Source: Actinernus sp. WN-2022 (Eukaryota; Cnidaria; Anthozoa; Actiniaria; Actinernidae). From it: 64,000 bases of DNA. The stretch spans positions 153,504,344 to 153,568,343 of the forward strand of contig JAOWCC010000577.1 of NCBI GenBank assembly GCA_030867875.1. Reading direction: 5' to 3'. Numbering within the stretch: position 1 is the first letter of the stretch; each line of letters opens with the position of its first letter. Below, piece after piece: positions 26,153-38,450 of this stretch. A program made the position numbers and the translations under genes. The notes under the pieces are model-generated. The model saw only the letters and a list, made by a program, of their open reading frames with translations. It did not search any database and was not told the DNA's origin.

Positions 26153-27442
26153 TCATCCTGAGTCATCCTGCATCATCCTGCATCATCCTGCATCATCCTG
26201 CATCATCCTGCATCATCCTGCATTATTCTGCATCATCCTGCATCGTCCTGCATCATCCTGCTTCATTCTGCATCATCCTGCATCAATCTGCTTCAATCTG
26301 CTTCAATCTGCGTCATCTTGCATCATCCTGCGTCATCCTGCATCATCCTGCATCATCCTGCATCATTCTGCATCATCCTGCATCATCATGCGTCATCCTG
26401 CATCATCCCACATCATCCTGTATCATCCTGCTTCAATCTGCGTCATCCTGCATCATCCTGCATCATCCTGCATCATCCTGTGTCATCCTGCATCATCCTG
26501 CATCTTCCTGCATCATCCTGCATCATTCTCCTTCAATATGCTTCAATCTGCTTCATCCTGCTTCAATCTGCGTCATCCTGCATCATCCTGCATCATCCTG
26601 CATCATCCTGCATCATCCTCCATCATCCTGCATCATCCTGCATCATCCTGCATCATCCTGCATCATCCTGCGTCATCTTGCATCATCCTGCGTCATCCTG
26701 CATCATCCTGCTTCAATCTGCGTCATCCTGCATCATCCTGCTGCAATCTGCTTCATCCTGCATCATCCTGCATCATCCTGCATCATCCTGTATCATTCTA
26801 CTTCAATCTGCTTCAATCTGCTTCATCCTGGTTCAATCTGCGTCATCCTGCATCATCCTGCATCATCCTGCATCATCCTGCATCATCCTGCATCATCCTG
26901 CATTATTCTGCATCATCCTGCATCGTCCTGCATCATCCTGCTTCATTCTGCATCATCCTGCATCAATCTGCTTCAATCTGCTTCAATCTGCGTCATCTTG
27001 CATCATCCTGCGTCATCCTGCATCATCCTGCATCATCCTGCATCATCCTGCATCATGCTGCATCATCCTGCATCACCCTGCATCATCCTGTATCATCCTG
27101 CATCATCCTGCTTCAATCTGCGTCATCCTGCATCATCCTGCATCATCCTGCATCATCCTGCATCATCATGCATTATACTGCATCATCCTGCGTCATCTTG
27201 CATCATCCTGCGTCATCCTGCATCATCCTGCTTCAATCTGCGTCATCGTGCTTCATCCTGCTGCAATCTGCTTCATCCTGCATCATCCTGCATCATCCTG
27301 CAGCATCCTGCTTCAATCTGCGTCAACCTGCATCATCCTGCATCATCCTGCATCATCCTACATCATCCTGCATCATCCTGCATCATCCTGCATCATCCTG
27401 CATCATCCTGCTTCAATCTACATCATCCTGCATCAGCCTGAG
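26153..27442 (+). repeat. Higher-order module A, full copy
   Basis: 1,290 bp. It has one common unit fewer before tcattctgca than the two copies upstream, and has tcatcctcca near 26613. It shares both features with the copies at 1681 and 31273. Confidence 0.8.
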
Positions 27443-30030
27443 TAATCCTGCATCATCCTGCATCATCCTGCTTTAATCTGCGTCATCCTGCATCATCCTG
27501 CTGCAATCTGCTTCATCCTGCATCATCCTGCATCATCCTGCATCATCCTGCATCATGCTGCATCATCCTGCATCATGCTGCATCATCCTGCATCACCCTG
27601 CATCATCCTGCATCATCCTGCATTATCCTGCATCATCCTGCGTCATCTTGCATCATCCTGCGTCATCCTGCATCATCCTGCTTCAATCTGCGTCATCCTG
27701 CATCATCCTGCTGCAATCTGCATCATCCTGTATCATCCTGCATCATTCTGCTTCAATCTGCGTCATCTTGCATCATCCTTAGTCATCCTGCATCATCCTG
27801 CATCATCCTGCATCATCCTGCATCATCCTGCATCATCCTGCATCATCCTGCATCATACTGTTTCAATCTGCGTCATCTTGCATCATCCTGCCTCATCCTG
27901 CATCATCCTGCATCATCCTGCATCATCCTGCATCATCCTGCATCATCCTGCATCATCCTGCATCATCCTGCATCATTCTGCTTCAATCTGCGTCATCTTC
28001 CATCATCCTGCGTCATCCTGCATCATCCTGCATCATCCTGCATCATCCTGCATCATGCTGCATCATCCTGCATCACCCTGCATCATCCTGTATCATCCTG
28101 CATCATCCTGCTTCAATCTGCGTCATCCTGCATCATCCTGCATCATCCTGCATCATCCTGCATCATCATGCATTATACTGCATCATCCTGCGTCATCTTG
28201 CATCATCCTGCGTCATCCTGCATCATCCTGCTTCAATCTGCGTCATCGTGCTTCATCCTGCTGCAATCTGCTTCATCCTGCATCATCCTGCATCATCCTG
28301 CAGCATCCTGCTTCAATCTGCGTCAACCTGCATCATCCTGCATCATCCTGCATCATCCTACATCATCCTGCATCATCCTGCATCATCCTGCATCATCCTG
28401 CATCATCCTGCTTCAATCTACATCATCCTGCATCAGCCTGAGTAATCCTGCATCATCCTGCATCATCCTGCTTTAATCTGCGTCATCCTGCATCATCCTG
28501 CTGCAATCTGCTTCATCCTGCATCATCCTGCATCATCCTGCATCATCCTGCATCATGCTGCATCATCCTGCATCATGCTGCATCATCCTGCATCACCCTG
28601 CATCATCCTGCATCATCCTGCATTATCCTGCATCATCCTGCGTCATCTTGCATCATCCTGCGTCATCCTGCATCATCCTGCTTCAATCTGCGTCATCCTG
28701 CATCATCCTGCTGCAATCTGCATCATCCTGTATCATCCTGCATCATTCTGCTTCAATCTGCGTCATCTTGCATCATCCTTAGTCATCCTGCATCATCCTG
28801 CATCATCCTGCATCATCCTGCATCATCCTGCATCATCCTGCATCATCCTGCATCATACTGTTTCAATCTGCGTCATCTTGCATCATCCTGCCTCATCCTG
28901 CATCATCCTGCATCATCCTGCATCATCCTGCATCATCCTGCATCATCCTGCATCATCCTGCATCATCCTGCATCATTCTGCTTCAATCTGCGTCATCTTC
29001 CATCATCCTGCGTCATCCTGCATCATCCTGCATCATCCTGCATCATTCTACTTCAATCTGCTTCATCCTGCATCACCCTGCATCACCCTGTATCATCCTG
29101 CATCATCCTGCTTCAATCTGCGTCATCCTGCATCATCCTGCATCATCCTGCATCATCCTGCATCATCATGCATTATACTGCATCATCCTGCGTCATCTTG
29201 CATCATCCTGCGTCATCCTGCATCATCCTGCTTCAATCTGCGTCATCGTGCTTCATCCTGCTGCAATCTGCTTCATCCTGCATCATCCTGCATCATCCTG
29301 CAGCATCCTGCTTCAATCTGCGTCAACCTGCATCATCCTGCATCATCCTGCATCATCCTACATCATCCTGCATCATCCTGCATCATCCTGCATCATCCTG
29401 CATCATCCTGCTTCAATCTACATCATCCTGCATCAGCCTGAGTAATCCTGCATCATCCTGCATCATCCTGCTTTAATCTGCGTCATCCTGCATCATCCTG
29501 CTGCAATCTGCTTCATCCTGCATCATCCTGCATCATCCTGCATCATCCTGCATCATGCTGCATCATCCTGCATCATGCTGCATCATCCTGCATCACCCTG
29601 CATCATCCTGCATCATCCTGCATTATCCTGCATCATCCTGCGTCATCTTGCATCATCCTGCGTCATCCTGCATCATCCTGCTTCAATCTGCGTCATCCTG
29701 CATCATCCTGCTGCAATCTGCATCATCCTGTATCATCCTGCATCATTCTGCTTCAATCTGCGTCATCTTGCATCATCCTTAGTCATCCTGCATCATCCTG
29801 CATCATCCTGCATCATCCTGCATCATCCTGCATCATCCTGCATCATCCTGCATCATACTGTTTCAATCTGCGTCATCTTGCATCATCCTGCCTCATCCTG
29901 CATCATCCTGCATCATCCTGCATCATCCTGCATCATCCTGCATCATCCTGCATCATCCTGCATCATCCTGCATCATTCTGCTTCAATCTGCGTCATCTTC
30001 CATCATCCTGCGTCATCCTGCATCATCCTG
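27433..30030 (+). repeat. 1,000-bp tandem higher-order repeat
   Basis: The landmark tcagcctgag lies at 27433, 28433 and 29433, and tcatccttag at 27773, 28773 and 29773: exact 1,000-bp steps. A private unit tttaatctgcg spanning the next base (near 27472, 28472 and 29472) occurs only in these three. Each repeat is B, the first 0.25 kb of C, then the distal half of A. Copies 1 and 2 look identical except at about 29040-29090, where copy 2 keeps tcattctact and tcaatctgct from C. The third copy follows the pattern to about 30020, then continues into a full C. Confidence 0.85.
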
Positions 30031-31272
30031 CATCTTCCTGCATCATTCTACTTCAATCTGCTTCATCCTGCATCATCCTGCTGCAATCTGCTTCATCCTG
30101 CATCATTCTGCATCATCCTGCATCATCCTGCATCATCTTGCATCATCCTGCATTATCCTGCATCATCCTGCGTCATCTTGCATCGTCATGCGTCATCCTG
30201 CATCATCCTGCTTCAATCTGCGTCATCCTGCATCATCCTGCTGCAATCTGCTTCATCCTGCATCATCCTGCTGCAATCTGCTTCATCCTGCATCATCCTG
30301 CATCATCCTGCATCATCCTGTATCATTCTACTTCAATCTGCTTCAATCTGCTTCATCCTGCTTCAATCTGCGTCATCCTGCATCATCCTGCATCATCCTG
30401 CATCATCCTGTGTCATCCTGCATCATTCTGCTTCAATCTGCGTTATCTTGCATCATCCTGCGTCATCCTGCTGCAATCTGCTTCATCCTGCATCATCCTG
30501 CATCATCCTGCATCATCCTCCATCATCGTGCATCATCCTGCTTCAATCTGCGTCATCCTGCATCATCCTGCATCATCCTGCATCATCCTGCATTATCCTG
30601 CATCATCCTGCGTCATCTTGCATCATCCTGCGACATCCTGCATCATCCTGCTTCAATCTGCGTCATCCTGCATCATCCTGCTGCAATCTGCTTCATCCTG
30701 CATCATCCTGCATCATCCTGCATCATCCTGCATCATGCTGCATCATCCTGCATAACCCTGCATCATCCTGCATCATCCTGCATTATCCTGCATCATCCTG
30801 CGTCATCTTGCATCATCCTGCGACATCCTGCATCATCCTGCTTCAATCTGCGTCATCCTGCATCATCCTGCTGCAATCTGCTTCATCCTGCATCATCCTG
30901 CATCATCCTGCATCATCCTGCATCATGCTGCATCATCCTGCATCACCCTGCATCATCCTGCATCATCCTGCATTATCCTGCATCATCCTGCGTCATCTTG
31001 CATCATCCTTCGTCATCCTGCATCATCCTGCTTCAATCTGCGTCATCCTGCATCATCCTGCTGCAATCTGCATCATCCTGTATCATCCTGCATCATCCTG
31101 CATCATCCTGCATTATCCTGCATCATCCTGCGTCATCTTGCATCATCCTTCGTCATCCTGCATCATCCTGCTTCAATCTGCGTCATCCTGCATCATCCTG
31201 CTGCAATCTGCATCATCCTGTATCATCCTGCATCATCCTGCATCATTCTGCTTCAATCTGCGTCATCTTGCA
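29773..31272 (+). repeat. Higher-order module C with internal duplication
   Basis: 1.50 kb instead of about 1.36 kb, because a 140-bp section is present twice near its 3' end. All other C landmarks are present (tcatactgtt 29853, tcgtcatgcg 30183, taaccctgca 30753). Confidence 0.8.
30953..31232 (+). repeat. 140-bp direct tandem duplication
   Basis: Fourteen decamers including ttatcctgca, tcatccttcg, gcaatctgca and tcatcctgta occur twice in succession: ttatcctgca at 30973 and 31113, and tcatcctgta recurring at the same spacing. Other C copies have this section once. Confidence 0.85.
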
Positions 31273-32562
31273 TCATCCTGAGTCATCCTGCATCATCCTG
31301 CATCATCCTGCATCATCCTGCATCATCCTGCATCATCCTGCATTATTCTGCATCATCCTGCATCGTCCTGCATCATCCTGCTTCATTCTGCATCATCCTG
31401 CATCAATCTGCTTCAATCTGCTTCAATCTGCGTCATCTTGCATCATCCTGCGTCATCCTGCATCATCCTGCATCATCCTGCATCATTCTGCATCATCCTG
31501 CATCATCATGCGTCATCCTGCATCATCCCACATCATCCTGTATCATCCTGCTTCAATCTGCGTCATCCTGCATCATCCTGCATCATCCTGCATCATCCTG
31601 TGTCATCCTGCATCATCCTGCATCTTCCTGCATCATCCTGCATCATTCTCCTTCAATATGCTTCAATCTGCTTCATCCTGCTTCAATCTGCGTCATCCTG
31701 CATCATCCTGCATCATCCTGCATCATCCTGCATCATCCTCCATCATCCTGCATCATCCTGCATCATCCTGCATCATCCTGCATCATCCTGCGTCATCTTG
31801 CATCATCCTGCGTCATCCTGCATCATCCTGCTTCAATCTGCGTCATCCTGCATCATCCTGCTGCAATCTGCTTCATCCTGCATCATCCTGCATCATCCTG
31901 CATCATCCTGTATCATTCTACTTCAATCTGCTTCAATCTGCTTCATCCTGGTTCAATCTGCGTCATCCTGCATCATCCTGCATCATCCTGCATCATCCTG
32001 CATCATCCTGCATCATCCTGCATTATTCTGCATCATCCTGCATCGTCCTGCATCATCCTGCTTCATTCTGCATCATCCTGCATCAATCTGCTTCAATCTG
32101 CTTCAATCTGCGTCATCTTGCATCATCCTGCGTCATCCTGCATCATCCTGCATCATCCTGCATCATCCTGCATCATGCTGCATCATCCTGCATCACCCTG
32201 CATCATCCTGTATCATCCTGCATCATCCTGCTTCAATCTGCGTCATCCTGCATCATCCTGCATCATCCTGCATCATCCTGCATCATCATGCATTATACTG
32301 CATCATCCTGCGTCATCTTGCATCATCCTGCGTCATCCTGCATCATCCTGCTTCAATCTGCGTCATCGTGCTTCATCCTGCTGCAATCTGCTTCATCCTG
32401 CATCATCCTGCATCATCCTGCAGCATCCTGCTTCAATCTGCGTCAACCTGCATCATCCTGCATCATCCTGCATCATCCTACATCATCCTGCATCATCCTG
32501 CATCATCCTGCATCATCCTGCATCATCCTGCTTCAATCTACATCATCCTGCATCAGCCTGAG
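31273..32562 (+). repeat. Higher-order module A, full copy
   Basis: 1,290 bp. It has tcatcctcca near 31733 and the shorter run before tcattctgca, as in the copies at 1681 and 26153. Confidence 0.8.
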
Positions 32563-32902
32563 TAATCCTGCATCATCCTGCATCATCCTGCTTCAATCTG
32601 CGTCATCCTGCATCATCCTGCTGCAATCTGCTTCATCCTGCATCATCCTGCATCATCCTGCATCATCCTGCATCATGCTGCATCATCCTGCATCATGCTG
32701 CATCATCCTGCATCACCCTGCATCATCCTGCATCATCCTGCATTATCCTGCATCATCCTGCGTCATCTTGCATCATCCTGCGTCATCCTGCATCATCCTG
32801 CTTCAATCTGCGTCATCCTGCATCATCCTGCTGCAATCTGCATCATCCTGTATCATCCTGCATCATTCTGCTTCAATCTGCGTCATCTTGCATCATCCTT
32901 AG
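32553..32902 (+). repeat. Higher-order module B
   Basis: 350 bp. Unlike the three copies at 27433-29782 it has the usual tcaatctgcg, not the tttaatctgc form. Confidence 0.75.
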
Positions 32903-34242
32903 TCATCCTGCATCATCCTGCATCATCCTGCATCATCCTGCATCATCCTGCATCATCCTGCATCATACTGTTTCAATCTGCGTCATCTTGCATCATCCTG
33001 CCTCATCCTGCATCATCCTGCATCATCCTGCATCATCCTGCATCATCCTGCATCATCCTGCATCATCCTGCATCATCCTGCATCATTCTGCTTCAATCTG
33101 CGTCATCTTCCATCATCCTGCGTCATCCTGCATCATCCTGCATCTTCCTGCATCATTCTACTTCAATCTGCTTCATCCTGCATCATCCTGCTGCAATCTG
33201 CTTCATCCTGCATCATTCTGCATCATCCTGCATCATCCTGCATCATCTTGCATCATCCTGCATTATCCTGCATCATCCTGCGTCATCTTGCATCGTCATG
33301 CGTCATCCTGCATCATCCTGCTTCAATCTGCGTCATCCTGCATCATCCTGCTGCAATCTGCTTCATCCTGCATCATCCTGCTGCAATCTGCTTCATCCTG
33401 CATCATCCTGCATCATCCTGCATCATCCTGTATCATTCTACTTCAATCTGCTTCAATCTGCTTCATCCTGCTTCAATCTGCGTCATCCTGCATCATCCTG
33501 CATCATCCTGCATCATCCTGTGTCATCCTGCATCATTCTGCTTCAATCTGCGTTATCTTGCATCATCCTGCGTCATCCTGCTGCAATCTGCTTCATCCTG
33601 CATCATCCTGCATCATCCTGCATCATCCTCCATCATCGTGCATCATCCTGCTTCAATCTGCGTCATCCTGCATCATCCTGCATCATCCTGCATCATCCTG
33701 CATTATCCTGCATCATCCTGCGTCATCTTGCATCATCCTGCGACATCCTGCATCATCCTGCTTCAATCTGCGTCATCCTGCATCATCCTGCTGCAATCTG
33801 CTTCATCCTGCATCATCCTGCATCATCCTGCATCATCCTGCATCATGCTGCATCATCCTGCATAACCCTGCATCATCCTGCATCATCCTGCATTATCCTG
33901 CATCATCCTGCGTCATCTTGCATCATCCTGCGACATCCTGCATCATCCTGCTTCAATCTGCGTCATCCTGCATCATCCTGCTGCAATCTGCTTCATCCTG
34001 CATCATCCTGCATCATCCTGCATCATCCTGCATCATGCTGCATCATCCTGCATCACCCTGCATCATCCTGCATCATCCTGCATTATCCTGCATCATCCTG
34101 CGTCATCTTGCATCATCCTTCGTCATCCTGCATCATCCTGCTTCAATCTGCGTCATCCTGCATCATCCTGCTGCAATCTGCATCATCCTGTATCATCCTG
34201 CATCATCCTGCATCATTCTGCTTCAATCTGCGTCATCTTGCA
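32893..34242 (+). repeat. Higher-order module C, full copy
   Basis: 1.35 kb with tcatactgtt 32963, tcgtcatgcg 33293, taaccctgca 33863 and tcatccttcg. It has six common units before tcatactgtt, one fewer than the copy at 29773. Confidence 0.75.
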
Positions 34243-37020
34243 TCATCCTGAGTCATCCTGCATCATCCTGCATCATCCTGCATCATCCTGCATCATCCTG
34301 CATCATCCTGCATTATTCTGCATCATCTTGCATCGTCCTGCATCATCCTGCTTCATTCTGCATCATCCTGCATCAATCTGCTTCAATCTGCTTCAATCTG
34401 CGTCATCTTGCATCATCCTGCGTCATCCTGCATCATCCTGCATCATCCTGCATCATCCTGCATCATTCTGCATCATCCTGCATCATCATGCGTCATCCTG
34501 CATCATCCCACATCATCCTGTATCATCCTGCTTCAATCTGCGTCATCCTGCATCATCCTGCATCATCCTGCATCATCCTGTGTCATCCTGCATCATCCTG
34601 CATCTTCCTGCATCATCCTGCATCATTCTCCTTCAATATGCTTCAATCTGCTTCATCCTGCTTCAATCTGCGTCATCCTGCATCATCCTGCATCATCCTG
34701 CATCATCCTGCATCATCCTGCATCATCCTGCATCATCCTGCATCATCCTGCATCATCCTGCATCATCCTGCGTCATCTTGCATCATCCTGCGTCATCCTG
34801 CATCATCCTGCTTCAATCTGCGTCATCCTGCATCATCCTGCTGCAATCTGCTTCATCCTGCATCATCCTGCATCATCCTGCATCATCCTGTATCATTCTA
34901 CTTCAATCTGCTTCAATCTGCTTCATCCTGGTTCAATCTGCGTCATCCTGCATCATCCTGCATCATCCTGCATCATCCTGCATCATCCTGCATCATCCTG
35001 CATTATTCTGCATCATCCTGCATCGTCCTGCATCATCCTGCTTCATTCTGCATCATCCTGCATCAATCTGCTTCAATCTGCTTCAATCTGCGTCATCCTG
35101 CATCATCCTGCATCATCCTGCATCATCCTGCATTATCCTGCATCATCCTGCGTCATCTTGCATCATCCTGCGACATCCTGCATCATCCTGCTTCAATCTG
35201 CGTCATCCTGCATCATCCTGCTGCAATCTGCTTCATCCTGCATCATCCTGCATCATCCTGCATCATCCTGCATCATGCTGCATCATCCTGCATAACCCTG
35301 CATCATCCTGCATCATCCTGCATTATCCTGCATCATCCTGCGTCATCTTGCATCATCCTGCGACATCCTGCATCATCCTGCTTCAATCTGCGTCATCCTG
35401 CATCATCCTGCTGCAATCTGCTTCATCCTGCATCATCCTGCATCATCCTGCATCATCCTGCATCATGCTGCATCATCCTGCATCACCCTGCATCATCCTG
35501 CATCATCCTGCATTATCCTGCATCATCCTGCGTCATCTTGCATCATCCTTCGTCATCCTGCATCATCCTGCTTCAATCTGCGTCATCCTGCATCATCCTG
35601 CTGCAATCTGCATCATCCTGTATCATCCTGCATCATCCTGCATCATTCTGCTTCAATCTGCGTCATCTTGCATCATCCTGAGTCATCCTGCATCATCCTG
35701 CATCATCCTGCATCATCCTGCATCATCCTGCATCATCCTGCATTATTCTGCATCATCTTGCATCGTCCTGCATCATCCTGCTTCATTCTGCATCATCCTG
35801 CATCAATCTGCTTCAATCTGCTTCAATCTGCGTCATCTTGCATCATCCTGCGTCATCCTGCATCATCCTGCATCATCCTGCATCATCCTGCATCATTCTG
35901 CATCATCCTGCATCATCATGCGTCATCCTGCATCATCCCACATCATCCTGTATCATCCTGCTTCAATCTGCGTCATCCTGCATCATCCTGCATCATCCTG
36001 CATCATCCTGTGTCATCCTGCATCATCCTGCATCTTCCTGCATCATCCTGCATCATTCTCCTTCAATATGCTTCAATCTGCTTCATCCTGCTTCAATCTG
36101 CGTCATCCTGCATCATCCTGCATCATCCTGCATCATCCTGCATCATCCTGCATCATCCTGCATCATCCTGCATCATCCTGCATCATCCTGCATCATCCTG
36201 CGTCATCTTGCATCATCCTGCGTCATCCTGCATCATCCTGCTTCAATCTGCGTCATCCTGCATCATCCTGCTGCAATCTGCTTCATCCTGCATCATCCTG
36301 CATCATCCTGCATCATCCTGTATCATTCTACTTCAATCTGCTTCAATCTGCTTCATCCTGGTTCAATCTGCGTCATCCTGCATCATCCTGCATCATCCTG
36401 CATCATCCTGCATCATCCTGCATCATCCTGCATTATTCTGCATCATCCTGCATCGTCCTGCATCATCCTGCTTCATTCTGCATCATCCTGCATCAATCTG
36501 CTTCAATCTGCTTCAATCTGCGTCATCTTGCATCATCCTGCGTCATCCTGCATCATCCTGCATCATCCTGCATCATCCTGCATCATGCTGCATCATCCTG
36601 CATCACCCTGCATCATCCTGTATCATCCTGCATCATCCTGCTTCAATCTGCGTCATCCTGCATCATCCTGCATCATCCTGCATCATCCTGCATCATCATG
36701 CATTATACTGCATCATCCTGCGTCATCTTGCATCATCCTGCGTCATCCTGCATCATCCTGCTTCAATCTGCGTCATCGTGCTTCATCCTGCTGCAATCTG
36801 CTTCATCCTGCATCATCCTGCATCATCCTGCAGCATCCTGCTTCAATCTGCGTCAACCTGCATCATCCTGCATCATCCTGCATCATCCTACATCATCCTG
36901 CATCATCCTGCATCATCCTGCATCATCCTGCATCATCCTGCTTCAATCTACATCATCCTGCATCAGCCTGAGTAATCCTGCATCATCCTGCATCATCCTG
37001 CATCATCCTGCATCATCCTG
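34243..37020 (+). repeat. 1.43-kb tandem pair
   Basis: The stretch 34243 to about 35090 is repeated at 35673 to about 36520, 1,430 bp apart. Both share a unit pair found nowhere else in this position, tcatcttgca then tcgtcctgca (34323 and 35753). After 35090 the first copy switches to the distal part of module C (acatcctgca, taaccctgca 35293, tcatccttcg), while the second continues as a full module A. Confidence 0.8.
35673..36972 (+). repeat. Higher-order module A, full copy
   Basis: 1,300 bp, ending at tcagcctgag 36963. It carries the private tcatcttgca at 35753 and is followed by taatcctgca and module D. Confidence 0.8.
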
Positions 37021-37022
37021 CA

Positions 37023-37172
37023 TCATGGTGCATCATCCTGCCTCATCCTGCATTATTCTGCATCATCCTGCTTCACTCTGCTTCAATCTGCTTCAATCTG
37101 CATCATCCTGCTTCAATCTGCGTCATCCTGCATCATCCCGCATCATCCGGCATCATCCTGCATCATCCCGCA
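37023..37172 (+). repeat. Higher-order module D
   Basis: 150 bp, full order. It starts a longer block (to about 37625) in which D is joined to tcatactgtt (37263), tcatcttcca, tcttcctgca, the 13-bp unit at 37513 and ttatcctgaa (37616). This block recurs at 52966 and 53559. Confidence 0.8.
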
Positions 37173-37512
37173 TCATCCTGCATCATCCTGCTTCAATCTG
37201 CGTCATCCTGCATCATCCTGCATCATCCTGCATCATCCTGCATCATCCTGCATCATCCTGCATCATACTGTTTCAATCTGCGTCATCTTGCATCATCCTG
37301 CCTCATCCTGCATCATCCTGCATCATCCTGCATCATCCTGCATCATCCTGCATCATCCTGCATCATCCTGCATCATTCTGCTTCAATCTGCGTCATCTTC
37401 CATCATCCTGCGTCATCCTGCATCATCCTGCATCTTCCTGCATCATTCTACTTCAATCTGCTTCAATCTGCTTCATCCTGCATCATCCTGCTGCAATCTG
37501 CTTCATCCTGCA

Positions 37513-37525
37513 TCTGCAATCTGCT
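37513..37525 (+). repeat. Register break: 13-bp unit
   Basis: The unit reads tctgcaatctgct after tcatcctgca. It equals tcatcctgct plus gcaatctgct with 7 bp lost, and moves the register by +3. Three more copies occur at 53456, 54069 and 57502. Confidence 0.9.
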
Positions 37526-37625
37526 TCATCCTGCATCATCCTGCATCATCCTGCATCATCCTGCATCATGCTGCATCATCCTGCATCACCCTGCATCATC
37601 CTGCATCATCCTGCATTATCCTGAA

Positions 37626-38450
37626 TCATCCTGCGTCATCTTGCATCATCCTTCGTCATCCTGCATCATCCTGCTTCAATCTGCGTCATCCTGCATCATC
37701 CTGCTGCAATCTGCATCATCCTGTATCATCCTGCATCATCCTGCATCATTCTGCTTCAATCTGCGTCATCTTGCATCATCCTGAGTCATCCTGCATCATC
37801 CTGCATCATCCTGCATCATCCTGCATTATCCTGCATCATCCTGCATCATCCTGCATCATCCTGCATTATTCTGCATCATCCTGCATCGTCCTGCATCATC
37901 CTGCTTCATTCTGCATCATCCTGCATCAATCTGCTTCAATCTGCTTCAATCTGCGTCATCTTGCATCATCCTGCCTCATCCTGCATCATCCTGCATCATC
38001 CTGCATAATCCTGCATCATTCTGCATCATCCTGCATCATCATGCGTCATCCTGCATCATCCCACATCATCCTGTATCATCCTGCTTCAATCTGCGTCATC
38101 CTGCATCATCCTGCATCATCCTGCATCATCCTGTGTCATCCTGCATCATCCTGCATCTTCCTGCATCATCCTGCATCATTCTCCTTCAATATGCTTCAAT
38201 CTGCGTCATCCTGCATCATCCTGCTGCAATCTGCTTCATCCTGCATCATCCTGCTGCAATCTGCTTCATCCTGCATCATCCTGCATCATCCTGCATCATC
38301 CTGCATCATCCTGCATCATCCTGCATCATACTGTTTCAATCTGCGTCATCTTGCATCATCCTGCCTCATCCTGCATCATCCTGCATCATCCTGCATCATC
38401 CTGCATCATCCTGCATCATCCTGCATCATCCTGCATCATCCTGCATCATT
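37626..38450 (+). repeat. Mosaic of A- and C-type units
   Basis: The order is tcatccttcg, gcaatctgca, tcatcctgag (37776), ttattctgca, tcatcctgcc, taatcctgca (near 38006), tcatcatgcg, tcatcccaca, tcatcctgtg and tcaatatgct. It then jumps to two gcaatctgct units and tcatactgtt (38326). The taatcctgca and the tcatcctgcc after tcatcttgca recur as a pair near 54530-54570, 57960-58000, 60020-60070 and 60780-60820. Confidence 0.75.

Larger units (their letters stand above)
22303..27442 (+). repeat. Three A-D tandem repeats of 2.09 and 1.76 kb
   Basis: Copies start at tcatcctgag 22303, 24393 and 26153. Each begins with a full module A ending at tcagcctgag 23593, 25683 and 27433. In the first two, A is followed by tcatcatgca (23613, 25703), a unit not seen at this place elsewhere, and then by module D. 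The first repeat has 340 bp more than the second: a partial extra segment from 24053 to 24392. Confidence 0.8.
31273..34242 (+). repeat. Canonical 2.97-kb higher-order repeat (A-B-C)
   Basis: A complete unit: module A 31273-32562, module B 32553-32902, module C 32893-34242, then a new tcatcctgag at 34243. The B-C part matches 29433-31272 after allowing for the 140-bp duplication there. The sum of the three module lengths explains the 2.94-2.98-kb period seen again after 42 kb. Confidence 0.8.

Noticed and set aside
37513..37525. Target-site or insertion scar at the 13-bp unit
   Set aside because: The sequence is fully explained by a 7-bp loss from two known adjacent units. There is no foreign base or flanking duplication beyond the repeat itself.
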